Below are positions 1 to 10,810 of a DNA stretch of 64,000 nucleotides, in pieces. The position numbers and the translations under genes are program-made. Source of the stretch: Mayamaea pseudoterrestris (Eukaryota > Bacillariophyta > Bacillariophyceae > Sellaphorales > Sellaphoraceae); assembly GCA_027923505.1 (NCBI GenBank), contig BROI01000004.1, positions 310,001 through 374,000 of the forward strand, written 5' to 3'. The notes under the pieces are model-generated. The model did no database searches and was not told the origin of the DNA. It saw only the letters and a list, made by a program, of their open reading frames with translations. Position 1 is the stretch's first letter, and each line of letters starts with the position of its first letter.

Positions 1-1662
1 CGGCCTCATTCCTCCTGATGATATCACATTTGACTACTTGAAAGGTCGTCCCATGTCGCCGTCCAACGAAGAATGGGACGCGGCTGTGAAATACTGGAGA
101 TCGCTCCGGTCTGACGAGGGTGCATTCTACGACGAGACGGTATTGATTGATGCGGACGATATCGCGCCAACAATTACCTGGGGCACAAGCCCGCAGGACG
201 TTGCTCCCATCACGGGAACTGTGCCATTAATCGCTTCCGTCGACAATCCAGCGCGACAGGTACGTTTACATGATCGATGATATGGACTGGGTTGTTCTGC
301 CAATTCGCAACTGACATTTTATTTACCCACTTGCTTTTTCAGGCCGCCATGAAACGATCACTTGAATACATTGGACTCGAGGAAGGGCAGAAACTGGAAG
401 GAGAGCCTATTGAAAAGGTTTTTATTGGATCATGCACGAACGGCCGTATTGAGGATCTTCGCGAGGTTGCTGCGATTGCCATGGGCCGCAAGGTTGCAAA
501 GGGAGTACATGCCATGGTTGTTCCTGGATCTGGCCTTGTGAAGAAGCAAGCCGAAGACGAGGGTCTTGACAAGATTCTAATGGAGGCTGGATTCGATTGG
601 CGCGAGCCTGGATGCTCCATGTGCTTGGCCATGAACCCCGACAAGCTCAAACCACAGGAGCGATGTGCATCCACATCGAACCGCAACTTTGAGGGCCGAC
701 AGGGTAATGGCGGACGAACACATCTCATGTCTCCCGCCATGGCGGCCGCTGCAGCGTGCAGTGGAACTCTGGCAGATGTCCGCAAGTTTCCGTATTTGGG
801 TGATCCATCCGCCGATCCTCGTGTAGTGGGCATCGAGCAGAGTCGGGCATTTACTACGGAATCGTACAAGAATCCGGGGCCAATCATCTCACCCATCCCT
901 CCGTATTTGGAGAAGAGCGGAGCTTCTACAGGCGGAGCGGCTGGACTTCCCAAATTCACGTCGCTCACTGGCGTTGCTGCGCCGCTGGACATTCAGAATA
1001 TTGACACTGACATGATTATTCCCAAGGAATTTTTGAAAACGATTCAACGCGCTGGACTAGGTTTTGCTGCCTTTGCTGAGCTTAGGTATGAAAACCCTGA
1101 AGAAGTTGCAACGATCGGCGAGGAGGTTGCCAGACCCCGAAGCGATTTCGTTTTGAACAAGGACGGTTACCGAGGCAAAACTCAGATTCTTGTTGCTGGG
1201 GACAATTTCGGCTGTGGGTCTAGTCGCGAGCATGCTCCCTGGTCCATTAACGATATGGGTATCAAGTGCATCATTAGCACATCGTTCGCCGATATATTTT
1301 ACAACAATTGCTTCAACAACGGCATGCTGCCCGTGACCCTGCCGCGCGAACAAGTAGAAGTCTTGCTCGCAGACGCAGCGTCTCCAGGAACGGAAATTAC
1401 GGTCGACTTGATTAACCAAAAGGTTGTTCGACCAAATGGCGAAGAATTTTCATTTGAGATTGATGCATTCCGCAAGGACTGCCTCGCGAACGGACTCGAC
1501 AAGATTGGCTTGACACTTGCCAAGGCGGACAAGATCTCCGTGTTCGAAAAGACGAGAACGGAGAAGTACCCCTGGCTGGATGGCGCTACATACAAGGTTC
1601 CTGACGTTGTCCCAATGTATCCGGATGCAGGTTACTGGGCCAAGGAGGCTGTCACTGCCTAA
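1..1662 (+). CDS. LEU1: 3-isopropylmalate dehydratase, fused large and small subunits (5' truncated)
   Basis: Isomerises 2-isopropylmalate to 3-isopropylmalate in leucine biosynthesis. The window opens inside the gene; the reading frame runs from base 2 to 259, a GT-AG intron occupies 260-342 (83 bp), and exon 2 runs 343-1662 in phase 0. The joined sequence reads [19 protein letters not shown], as expected for LeuC. Exon 2 carries both aconitase iron-sulfur signatures: [15 protein letters not shown], and [13 protein letters not shown] followed by [10 protein letters not shown]. After a linker comes the LeuD swivel domain with [14 protein letters not shown] and [15 protein letters not shown]. 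One polypeptide thus holds both bacterial subunits, the arrangement known from fungal Leu1. The N-terminus is outside the window, so compartment cannot be judged. It is tail-to-tail with histidinol dehydrogenase, 121 bp away. Identification is secure. Confidence 0.95.
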
Positions 1663-1783
1663 AAAGCAGAAAATGATATCCTGTGCTGCTTGCATTTTTT
1701 GCGTCAATTATGAAAGCTACTCTTGCCACAAACAAAGTAAACCTTAACATGGGTAGCATTAAAGAAACTTTACACGTCACTAC

Positions 1784-3277
1784 TTATATTTTTGCCGCTT
1801 TATCCTTGTGCTCAGCGGCAAGACTCCTCGCTTCAGCCGCTCTCGCATGTCCCTCCAAGCCTTCCAAGCGAGCCATGACGATGCTGTCATCTACCATTGG
1901 CTGACTCGCCAGCTTGTCATCCACCCGCATCCACGTGCGAATTCGTAAAAAGTTAAACACGCTTAATCCTCCCGTGTATCGCCCTGTTCCGCCCGTGGGC
2001 AGCGTGTGATTGGGACCGGCACCATAGTCGCCCAAGACTTCAGCGGCATGCTCACCGACAAACAAGCCACCGTAGTTCTTGCACTTCATGCCAACATCCA
2101 TGGCATCCTTTGTTTGAATCTCCAAGTGCTCCGGCGCAATGTCGTCGGAGAGTTGGATACACTGGTCAATGCTTTCGCAGTGAACGGCAAAGCTTTGCTT
2201 CAAGGCTTCTCCCGCCGTCGACTTGTTTGGCTCGGGCAAGGCCTCGACCTGACGCGCAACACTTTCATCGATTTGATCAATCAAATCCGCACTTGTGCAT
2301 AACAAAATGGCTCTCGCCACAACATCATGTTCGGCCTGCGCAATCAAGTCGGCAGCGACAACGTCCGCATTGGCAGTCTCGTCGCAAATGACCAAAACTT
2401 CCGACGGTCCCGCCAGCATGTCAATACCACAATGTCCATTCACCAAACTCTTGGCAGCCGTGACCCACTGGTTACCTGGTCCGCAGATGACGTCGCATCT
2501 GCCTAACACTTCCTTCTTGTCGCTGTCGACAATTCCATACGCCATGCTGCAAATGGCCTGCGCGCCACCGACGCACAAGAAGGCATCAACGCCCGAAATA
2601 TGCGCGGCTGCCAGTGTAATGGTAGCCGGCTTGGGGCTTGCCAAAACGACGCGATCGCATCCCGCAGCCCGAGCCGTAACAGCCGTCATAATGACGCTGC
2701 TTGGCAATGGGTAGCGTCCACCTGGCGCGTAGCAACCAGCAGCGCGGCAGGCGGAAACGGTATGACCAGCCTGACCGCCTGGAATGTCCATCGTCATGTC
2801 TTTGATACTCGCCCGTTGCTGCTCGGCGAAGCGTTTGACGCGATCATGAATGTTTGTCAGGGCGGTGCGTTGATGTTCTTCGAGAGAGTCAAAGGCCTTT
2901 TTGCAATCCTCGGCGCTCACCAAGAATGTGTTAGCGTCTCCGGAGACATCTCCAAATTTTTGTGCGACTTGCAGTAGCTTGGTACCATCCACTGCGCCAG
3001 CATCGTTTCGAAGGTCGGCAAAGATTGCCTTGGCTTGACCAAGCGCCGTCGGATCGACGGGGTCCTTGATTTCAAGCTGCACTTCTGCCGCTGAAATGTG
3101 GTTCAAAATGTTTTTCTTTGCGCTGCTGCTACCGTTTGACATGATAAAGGATTGTACAAATGTTGCTGCAAAAGATATATAAAAGAGGAGACGAACTAGC
3201 AAGGTGATCATGCAAAGAATGAGGCGCACGTTTCGACGAGAGCGAAGACGAATGACGAGGCAGTATTGGTGCGACAT
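1784..3277 (-). CDS. Histidinol dehydrogenase, probably plastid-targeted
   Basis: Catalyses the last two oxidations of histidine biosynthesis, L-histidinol to L-histidine with NAD+. The 497-aa product has the HDH hallmarks: GGRYPLPSSVIM, GPGNQWVTAAK, IDMLAGPSEVLVI, the DLIAQAEHD segment with metal and catalytic histidine/glutamate positions, and GAGPNHTLPTGG near the C-terminus. The N-terminal 45 residues are not HDH: they contain a basic stretch then a hydrophobic helix ending FAATFVQS-FIMS, which looks like a signal peptide with Phe at +1, as in stramenopile plastid precursors. The first ATG (3,277) has A at -3; Met23 (3,211) would give a more standard signal peptide, and Met46 would give a cytosolic form. 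No intron is seen. Enzyme identity is firm; targeting is inferred. Confidence 0.93.
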   Translation of the reverse strand: MSHQYCLVIRLRSRRNVRLILCMITLLVRLLFYISFAATFVQSFIMSNGSSSAKKNILNHISAAEVQLEIKDPVDPTALGQAKAIFADLRNDAGAVDGTKLLQVAQKFGDVSGDANTFLVSAEDCKKAFDSLEEHQRTALTNIHDRVKRFAEQQRASIKDMTMDIPGGQAGHTVSACRAAGCYAPGGRYPLPSSVIMTAVTARAAGCDRVVLASPKPATITLAAAHISGVDAFLCVGGAQAICSMAYGIVDSDKKEVLGRCDVICGPGNQWVTAAKSLVNGHCGIDMLAGPSEVLVICDETANADVVAADLIAQAEHDVVARAILLCTSADLIDQIDESVARQVEALPEPNKSTAGEALKQSFAVHCESIDQCIQLSDDIAPEHLEIQTKDAMDVGMKCKNYGGLFVGEHAAEVLGDYGAGPNHTLPTGGTGRYTGGLSVFNFLRIRTWMRVDDKLASQPMVDDSIVMARLEGLEGHARAAEARSLAAEHKDKAAKI

Positions 3278-3356
3278 TTTAAGCTTTCGTGGTGCTCGAA
3301 CCCCAACCGACGACGCGCGGACGTTGCGTGGCTACAAAGCTACTTGTTTTGCTTGC

Positions 3357-3364
3357 TACCGGTA
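3357..3364. promoter_or_regulatory. TACCGGTA palindrome upstream of histidinol dehydrogenase
   Basis: TACCGGTA sits inside the larger 12-bp palindrome GCTACCGGTAGC (3,355-3,366), about 80 bp upstream of the HDH start codon. The same 8-mer recurs at 11,840, 17,691, 23,509 and 26,438. A regulatory role is inferred from recurrence only. Confidence 0.3.
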
Positions 3365-3516
3365 GCTATGCGCTGGCCTTGTTTGTGAATCATTTTGATC
3401 TAGGAGTAGACACTATCAAGTATGTTGAGTTTTATAGTCTTTAACGATACGATAACAGAAAGTAAGCCGCTATAAAAAAAGCAGCCGACAACGATGGACG
3501 CAATCGACCCAGCCGC

Positions 3517-5277
3517 TTACGCAGATCCATCCGCCTTGTTCATGTTCTCCGCAGCCTCGCGACGACGAGCATAAAACTCGTCCAAAGTCTTCTTGGGAAT
3601 CTTCTTGAGCAGCTCCTTGGGGAAGGCGCGCAAAATGCTCCACGCCAAGTCCAAAGACTCGAAAATACTGCGCGCCTCATATGGACCTTGGGCAACAAAC
3701 TTGCCTTCGAATCGCTCCAAAAAGCTCAAGTACAAGTGATCCTCCATCGACAAGGCTTCCTCTCCAACAACAGCCTTCATGGCAACCACATCCTTACCCA
3801 TGGCGTACGAAGCGTACAACTGATTCGAAACAGCGCCATGGTCAGATCGGGTCATACCTTCACCAATCGCCGACTTCATCAGACGCGACAAGGACGGAAG
3901 CACATTAATTGGCGGGAAGATTCCGCGCGTGTGCAACTGACGGTCCAAGTAGATCTGCCCTTCGGTAATGTAACCGGTCAAGTCAGGAATCGGGTGAGTA
4001 ATGTCGTCGTTTGGCATGGTCAAAATCGGCAACTGCGTAATGGAACCATTGCGGCCAACGACACGACCAGCTCGCTCGTAAATGGTCGAAAGATCCGTGT
4101 ACATGTAACCGGGGTAACCACGACGTCCAGGCACTTCCTCGCGCGCCGCTGAAACCTCACGAAGAGCGTCGGCATACGACGACATGTCCGTAAGAATGAC
4201 CAAGACGTGAAGGTCGCGCTCATAAGCCAAATACTCTGCCGTGGTGAGAGCAAGACGAGGCGTGATAATACGCTCAATCGTTGGGTCATTGGCCAAGTTG
4301 AGAAACAAGGCCGTACGTTCCATGGCGCCACTCTCCTCGAAATCAGAACGGAAGAAGCGGGCAGTCTCCATGTTGACTCCCATGGCTCCAAAAACAATGG
4401 CAAAGTTCTCCTCATGGCTATCTTGCGTGTCCTTAAGCTTGACCAAGGAGGCTTGGCGAGCAATCTGAGCCGCCACTTCATTGTGAGGAAGACCAGCGGC
4501 GGAGAAAATGGGAATCTTTTGTCCTCGCGCAATCGAATTCATGACATCAATGGCTGAAATACCAGTCTGGATCATGGCCTTGGGGTAATCACGCGACGAT
4601 GGGTTGATAGGCTGTCCGTTAATGTCCAAGTAAGCCTCGGGAAGAACCTTGGGAGCTTGATCAATAACCTTTCCTGATCCGTTAAAGGATCGTCCAAGCA
4701 TCTCCTCCGAGACTCCCATCTTGAGAACATCACCAGTAAACTCGCACTTGGTCTTGCGATTGTCGATACCGGCAGTTCCTTCAAAGACTTGCACAACGGC
4801 GCGGCTTCCCGCAACTTCAAGCACTTGACCTGATCGCGTGGTTCCATCTCCAAGAGTCAAATTGACAATCTCAGCGTACTTGGGGAGCTTGACATTATCC
4901 AAAATAACAAGAGGACCATTGACTCCGGCAATAGTACTGTAATGATAATTCGAAGGGTTTGAAATAGCATGTGTTAGATTGAATTTGAAATAGCGACAGC
5001 GTGGAAAATTAAACCCTCACGAGGAGCAAAAAGTTTGGAATCGATCAAGGAAGACTCAGCCAGCGACAAGGCCACTTAAGCAGCCCTTTCTTTCACGCAA
5101 TATTCCACAATGATTGCGCATATCGAATGAACAATTGATGCAGCATTGAGCGCACGGAATTAGAGAGAAAACTCACCGATACTCGAGGCGAGGAACCACC
5201 GCATAATCCTTCACAAGCGACCTTTGGTCCAAAACCTTTCGCTCCGGAATGAATCGTTCATCTTCATGTGCAGTCAT
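3517..5277 (-). CDS. V-type proton ATPase subunit B
   Basis: Non-catalytic nucleotide-binding B subunit of the V1 sector, which acidifies vacuoles and other endomembrane compartments (including, in diatoms, silica-deposition-type vesicles, by general knowledge). Exon 1 is 5,277-5,177 (33 codons plus CG), a GTGAGT...CAG intron covers 4,937-5,176 (240 bp), and exon 2 is 4,936-3,517. The splice rebuilds the conserved stretch [20 protein letters not shown]. Other marks: [65 protein letters not shown] (in part), [20 protein letters not shown] and [17 protein letters not shown]. About 506 aa, the usual family length. It diverges from the gene at 5,697. Confidence 0.96.
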
Positions 5278-5696
5278 GATGCAAACAGTTTAATAGTAAA
5301 TAACAGTAGAGGAAGCGAGTAGATAGCAGTGCTGACAAAGACTCCTTGCTGCGATGCGTCCAACGACTCTTTTGGCAGCATCGCTCGGTGGCGAGCATCC
5401 GGTCGCCTGCCCGCTCTTCGGCGATCAGCGAAGGAATCCTAGGGTTAAGGTTCAGATGAGGGGCCATAGTAATCTCAAACCGGATCCATTTGCCGTTGAC
5501 TAATCGTGTGAGTCGCTTACATGCGGAACGCCACGCGCGCTCAGCGGCCAACGACTGATCGCCGTGCTATTTAATTTTGGAGTCGCACGCCGCCACAAAA
5601 TCCACCCTCCCACGGAACAAATTGCGACGCGCCCCACATTTGGACACAATCATTAGCTCCACTTCCATCAACGCATCTTCCATCATAAACAGCATT
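5278..5696. promoter_or_regulatory. Shared divergent upstream region (V-ATPase B / unknown protein)
   Basis: 419 bp between two start codons pointing outward. No ORF with an ATG start of note and no RNA gene seen. The frame of the right-hand gene stays open for 40 codons upstream of its first ATG (from 5,577), so a non-ATG or upstream-exon start cannot be excluded. Confidence 0.5.
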
Positions 5697-6281
5697 ATGA
5701 ACATGATTCAACAGGAGAACATTGACATCTTGGGAACGTTTTCCTCGCAACGACTCGATCTTGACGCGTCCCTATCGGATGGCGCCTTGTCAGAGTCGAT
5801 TGTGACATCTACCATCTTTCGAAGCAGTCTTGGAGACGAGCAGCCACACCATGGATCCATTCGCTTGGCCAATCCAATTAAGGAGCGCTTCAACAGCTTT
5901 GACGAGTCGCAAGAGCTTCTCTGTCTGCGAGATTCGACGGCTCAACATGTTTCCGTTTCGTCCAACCACGACTCGCTTTTATCATCAACACCCATGATGC
6001 TCAAGCCACTAGGATGCAGTTCAAACTATGCGACTATCACGAGGACACCACCAACGGCAACTCACTCGCTTGTATCAGCCGCTCCGCATATTGACTTTGC
6101 CCGATACTTTCAAGACTTTTCGTCCGTGGCCATTGCCAATGGCGAAGCAGATCAACTTGCTGGCGTCGCAGAGGACGACGACTTTTCCTTTTCGGCCAAC
6201 TCCATTCTGACGAGCGATGAAGAAGGCAGTGTATTTGGATTGTATCAAGGCTCCTTTTCATGGAACTCACAGGATGAGTAA
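5697..6281 (+). CDS. Unrecognised acidic, Ser-rich protein
   Basis: 194 aa from the first in-frame ATG (MNMIQQENIDILGTF). I do not recognise a family. The sequence is rich in Ser, Thr, Asp and Glu, with no signal peptide, membrane helix or Cys/His cluster. Two short patches look most protein-like: HIDFARYFQDFSS around residues 130-142 and an acidic C-terminal tail, AEDDDFSFSANSILTSDEEG followed by FGLYQGSFSW. A mostly disordered regulatory or adaptor protein is possible but this is speculation. Coding support is a moderately long open frame in a gap of the right size and its divergent promoter with V-ATPase B. Confidence 0.55.
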   Translation: MNMIQQENIDILGTFSSQRLDLDASLSDGALSESIVTSTIFRSSLGDEQPHHGSIRLANPIKERFNSFDESQELLCLRDSTAQHVSVSSNHDSLLSSTPMMLKPLGCSSNYATITRTPPTATHSLVSAAPHIDFARYFQDFSSVAIANGEADQLAGVAEDDDFSFSANSILTSDEEGSVFGLYQGSFSWNSQDE

Positions 6282-7070
6282 TGAATGGGCGATTTTCAGT
6301 ATCCATACACTCGACAACCCTCCTCCATCTGTACTTGAGATTGCTTGAAAGCGTCTATAATAATATATGTAAAATTTAACGTAGCAGTATATCATCAGTT
6401 CACTGTAGTATACATTCTGTCTGCCGGTTCCTAATGATAGCTAGTCTCATTGAAGCGATACATGCAATCGCAGCTAACCTGTTGCCAAATATTCCAATTT
6501 TCCCAGCTCTATCAATGTATATTGGCGGGTTTGATTGTATTGCAGCACTTTAAGCTTACAGTCAATTGCAGACCCGCACATTGGCAACACGGATGAAGCT
6601 GCTACACGGCTAGAACTGGAAAAAGATACTTGGGTCGTCCTCTTTCCCGAGTCTAATCACTCCACCTTACGCTGGCGTACCTGCCTGCTTGCTACGAGTG
6701 GCTCAAATGTTGCATTGCGCTGGCGAAGTAAATGATGTAGAACTACAGAACAAGTAATGACTTTCAAGGATGAATGGATAGCGACAAGCAAAGCTACGCT
6801 AGCAGAGCCTAGGTCGCGAAGTTAAGCAGTCAAATTCGCTCTTTCAATATATGTTCCGTCACTTTGAGTATTAGGTTGTGCGTCTTCTATTTTGCAGGTT
6901 AGTGGGAGTGAGTGAAAATGTTTCCTCGCGGCTCATCATGGTCGCAGCGATCCGATTCGTCCCGCAGCCGAAAATAAAAAGCTAAACTTTTCGCAAACAT
7001 ATCCGTTGAAGGATTCAAAAATCTCGAGCAGCCGAAACGTCCCAACACAAAAACGCCGATCGTTTCGACC
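6282..7070. other. Intergenic region without recognisable gene
   Basis: 789 bp between two same-strand genes. The left part is AT-rich (3' UTR-like, 6,350-6,420). A 66-codon frame at 6,535-6,735 has no family features and is not called. No tRNA, rRNA or snRNA motif was seen. It probably holds the terminator of the left gene and the promoter of the right one. Confidence 0.5.
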
Positions 7071-8202
7071 ATGACGAATCATTCCACCAACGCGTCTTCT
7101 GGCGGCCTTTCGCCTCGCTTTACAACATGGGTCGCCTTTTTCATCTTCTCCATCATTGTTCTTGGATCTAGTATTGAAATTGTGAGTGCAAGAACGGCTG
7201 GCTGTGCTAGGTGAATGGTATTGAACGACGGATCATGCAACGATTGAGCTGCTTCCGAACATTGCAATTAATTTGTCGATCAATCTTATTAACATTGTTC
7301 TACTATTACTTCACTTGACACAGAAAAAGTCTCAATCTGATCCAACTCCAGCCGCAAAATGGTCCGTGACCTGCAGCATTCTCACCGTTTGCATGTCGAC
7401 GCTAGTCTTGGCGTCGCACTTTGTCGCCATGCTTTCCAGCGTTTTGGTTGGCACCAAGGTGGAAGGCGTAGTGATTGGGATTCTGGTAGTTCTGTGGGCG
7501 TCGATTGTTTCCATTGTCACGGACACGAACAATCACTTGGCTGTCATTTCCATTGACACTACGAATGGACAAACTGATCCAACGGCAGCTGTTTCCTTGA
7601 ATGGCAACTTGTACTACTTTTCTTGGGCTGGTTTTGTCACGAGCATCTTGCTGATTGTCTCCTACTTGCGGGAAGCCTTTGGAGTGGACGTCGTTGGAAG
7701 TGTACGCAATCGCGCTGCTCGACTGGAAGTCTGGGCGGGTCTTTTGGCAAGCGCCATGGTGGTGATGGGATCCAGTGTCAGAGTCTACAAGGATCAACTT
7801 TGCGGATCCGACGAGACTCTTTTTTGCGAGCGAACCACTTTCGCCGTGGCGGTTGGATCGCTCGGAGTCATATTGTCGTTGGGGACGGTCGGCATGAAGC
7901 TGCTGACGACGACGGCCCCGTTTGCCATTGAGTTTGGCATTTCTACCTTTTTGTGTATTCTCAACACGTTCGGAGTCTCCTACATTACATCTCCAACTGG
8001 TCCAGGCTCAAACATTGGCAATCTATACTATTTTAGCTGGATCTCGTTCATGTGCGGCGCCATGCTCATGGCTGACTGTTTCAACCAGTACTCGGAGGGA
8101 TCTGCGCTGCGGGCTGTCCAAGAGTCGGAGCGAAACGACGACCTGAATTTAAAGGGTGACATTCCAATCGAAGAGACTGATACCTATGACGAAGAGGCGT
8201 AG
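7071..8202 (+). CDS. Eight-TM membrane protein built from two 4-TM halves
   Basis: Exon 1 is 7,071-7,181 (37 codons, ending GSSIEI), the GTGAGT...ACACAG intron is 7,182-7,323 (142 bp), and exon 2 runs to 8,202; 329 aa in total. Eight hydrophobic helices can be drawn at about residues 17-36, 50-72, 82-102, 130-150, 170-190, 207-228, 235-255 and 270-290. The two halves match each other: a first helix ending VLGSSIEI or VMGSSVRVY, and a last helix opening with GNLYYFSWAGF or GNLYYFSWISF. That points to internal duplication of a tetraspan unit. The C-terminal 40 residues are acidic and cytosol-like. No transporter signature is recognised; function unknown. The start was chosen as the ATG that gives an open exon into a consensus donor. 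Confidence 0.78.
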
Positions 8203-8340
8203 ACGTTGACTGGTAAGAGTCTAATCTCCTTGTACAACCCAGCACGATAAACAAAGTAGCAAACGCTTGTTCTTGTCCTACGACTCGGTCGAAGAAGTAT
8301 GGACGCATGTAGAATGTAGCCTGCCCCTATTCTCTATAGT

Positions 8341-9426
8341 TTACAGTAATTTATTCTTGTCCGACTTTGTCGAAGATGCATTAATGTATACACTCAACAC
8401 GTAGGTCCAAACACTCGTCACAACCAGCACCAAAATGCTGGTGTAAAACTCCGAGCTTGGCGCTTCATCTCGTCGCGACGGCATGTGTGAAAACGTGAAA
8501 TTGTCGCGTATGTATTCCTCAATGCGATTGTTGAAATCCTTATAGTCACAATATGCCGTCAAGGCCGACCCAATGGCCATGGCGGTCAAACCAATCGGAT
8601 AGTTACTGGCGAGTGACTGAATGTACTTTTCGGGCCACCCAAAGACGAGAAGACTTAGCATCAAATGTCCAATGGGAATGTACAAAAAGTAGACAATGCT
8701 GTAAATGGTTGATGGCGTGAATTGTTGTTCAAAATAGAAGACCGCAAGGTTATATACAATCATGAAGAAAATATTGGAAAGGAAACCGACAAAGCCGAAT
8801 CGAAACTGAAGGGGAATCTTTCGTAGGATTCTGAGAAAAAAGGAGGTTTGTGAGCGCAGCGTCATGACTCCCGACTGTAGAATGTGACCGTCGTACATGT
8901 CAAAACGATAATCATATCAACTTCCTTCTTGTACTTACGGATGCAGTAGAAAAACATCCATCGTTTGACCTTGCAGCAGCTGCTGCTGACTTGCCGGCAA
9001 ACTCGTGCTGCTGCTGTTTGCCGGAGGTGCCAGAGATGGCTTGCCGCCGCTGCCGTGATGATTGTTGACTTGCTGATGAAATAAACCGGCCAACGAGACG
9101 GGTGCTGCTGCATGAACATGTAGATTGCTGCTCGACAAGCCCGAATTGTTCAAACTGAGGATACTATTGCTACATGTTCCTAGCGGCTCATTGTGATCCG
9201 AGCTGCTGGAATGGTCCTGCTGCTCCAGAGGCGCATGCCGTCGTTGATGAAGGGCCGTGTCATCCCGAGAGGATGTTTGCCTTGGAACGCCTCGATGTGG
9301 CGGACTCGCGATTTCGACATCGTCGTGGAGGGAAAGATGCTGGCTTTGTTGGCTCTTTGGTGATGGCTTTGGGGGAGATCGAAAATAGTACATGATGGAA
9401 GTTAGCGGTGCCTTGAGGGTCGCCAT
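8341..9426 (-). CDS. Multi-pass membrane protein with long low-complexity N-terminus (GtrA-like?)
   Basis: Exon 1 (9,426-8,939) encodes about 162 residues rich in Ser, Gln, His and Pro. A GTAAGT donor at 8,938 and a strong pyrimidine-tract acceptor (TTTTTTCTCAG at 8,831) remove 108 bp and keep the frame; the nearer acceptor at 8,875 would not. Exon 2 (8,830-8,341) encodes a compact membrane domain with four likely helices: FRFGFVGFLSNIFFMIVYNL, a second at IYSIVYFLYIPIGHLMLSLL, a third at PIGLTAMAIGSALTAY, and the last at FYTSILVLVVTSVWTYVLSV. The first helix is reminiscent of GtrA-type flippase-like proteins, but this is weak. About 325 aa. It diverges from eS1. Confidence 0.7.
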
Positions 9427-9665
9427 GGTGACCCTTGTGGAAGCTCGATCGTTCTTCGATCAACGTCAACGTGGAATGTGAGTCATGGTGCGACTCAAAA
9501 GCAAGCGTGAACCACAATGAGTCACGAATCGAGTTCCGGGTATTTACCGCGTGCCGCTTTACTAAACCGCGCCTCGTCCGCAGGTCGCTCACCAGCAGCA
9601 TCACTCGGTTATCGTTGCTTGTACGGTCGACTGATTAACCTAACCAGCGGTTCTTTTACTTCATC
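9427..9665. promoter_or_regulatory. Divergent promoter region (membrane protein / eS1)
   Basis: 239 bp between outward start codons. The right side drives a ribosomal protein gene, so strong constitutive promoter activity is expected. No defined TATA box was identified. Confidence 0.45.
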
Positions 9666-10636
9666 ATGGCTGTCGTAAGTATACAAGAGTGTCGGACGAA
9701 TTTTAAGCAGGCGATTGTAAAGATGAGATGGTGGCATTGATGAAATGATCAATGTCGTCATGCCTCTGTCTTCTTTCAGAGTAGCCTCGCATCCGATGGT
9801 TTATTGCTGGCTAAGTAATATTCATTTTCTTACGCTTCAATTTTGCCGTCTTGTAACAACAGGGAAAGAATAAACGACTTACAAAGAGCAAGAAGGGAGG
9901 CCGCAAAAAGGCGACTGACCCTTTCTTGAAGAAGGAATGGTACAAGCTTGTCGCTCCTTCCATTTTCGCCGTCAAGGATGCCGGCCGCACCCTCATCACC
10001 AAGACGCAGGGAACCAAAATTGCTTCGGATGGCCTCAAGGGACGCGTCTTTGAGATGAACCTTGCTGACTTGAACAAGAACGAGGCGCTCGCCTTCCGAA
10101 AGATCCGACTCTGCATTGAGGATGTTCAGGGTTACAATTGTCTCATGAACTTTCATGGCATGGACATGACTCGCGATAAGCTTTGCAGTTTGATCCGAAA
10201 GAAGCAGTCCATCATTGAAGGAAGCGTTGACTGCAGAACGACGGATGGCTACACTGTTCGCATGTTTTGCATTGCCTTTACGCGACCACAGGAGAACCAA
10301 ATCAAGAGCACTTGCTATGCACAGTCAGCGCAGATCAAGGCCATTCGCGCAAAGATGGTTGCCGTCATGACCGAGGTTGGAACCAAGGGCGACCTCAAGT
10401 CTCTTGTCAAGGAGCTTATCTCGGCGCCCATTGGTGACCAAATTGCACGTGAAGCAACTTGCATCTTCCCTATTAAGGACTGCTACATCCGCAAGGTTAA
10501 GGTCCTCAAGAAGCCCAAGTTTGATGTTACGGAGCTGATGGAATGGCACAGTGCTGATGAAAAGACAGCTGATACTGGCAAGCCAGTGGAGGCGGCCAAG
10601 GAGGAAGGCCTTGCTGGAAGTGGTGGTCGCTTGTAA
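9666..10636 (+). CDS. RPS3A: 40S ribosomal protein eS1 (S3a)
   Basis: Component of the small cytosolic ribosomal subunit at the platform near the mRNA exit. The first exon is only nine bases (ATG GCT GTC, 9,666-9,674), followed by a GTAAGT...ACAACAG intron of 188 bp (9,675-9,862); exon 2 starts GKNKRLTKSKKGGRKK. Recognisable eS1 segments are DPFLKKEWYKLVAPSIF, GRVFEMNLADLN, GYNCLMNFHGMDMTRDKL, and CIFPIKDCYIRKVKVLKKPKFD near the C-terminus. About 260 aa, the normal length. A first intron right after the start region is common for ribosomal protein genes and is a frequent seat of expression control. Identification is certain. Confidence 0.97.
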
Positions 10637-10810
10637 AGTGCATTAATTGTAGACAGCCTAAACTTAAATAGCACTTGCAAAACTAGACAAGTACTTGCTG
10701 TTGTTCGTTGTATGTAGCTTGTCGCTTGAGAAAGCGTCGCTTATAATATTATATTAGCATCTAACGTACGATGGTAGCGGTTGTGAACATCCAAGTAACG
10801 AAGACGTAGA

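Noticed and set aside
339-992. 217-codon minus-strand frame in the isopropylmalate dehydratase gene
   Set aside because: It is antisense to a highly conserved enzyme and has no recognisable features.
3280-3370. tRNA-like B box upstream of HDH (GGTTCGAGCAC on the minus strand)
   Set aside because: No A box and no cloverleaf could be drawn around it.
6535-6735. 66-codon frame between two genes
   Set aside because: No family features, no initiation context and no length beyond chance.
8341-8898. Separate 185-aa gene starting at 8,898
   Set aside because: A frame-preserving intron (8,831-8,938) with a strong acceptor joins this membrane domain to the upstream exon; the first codons of the separate frame are intronic.
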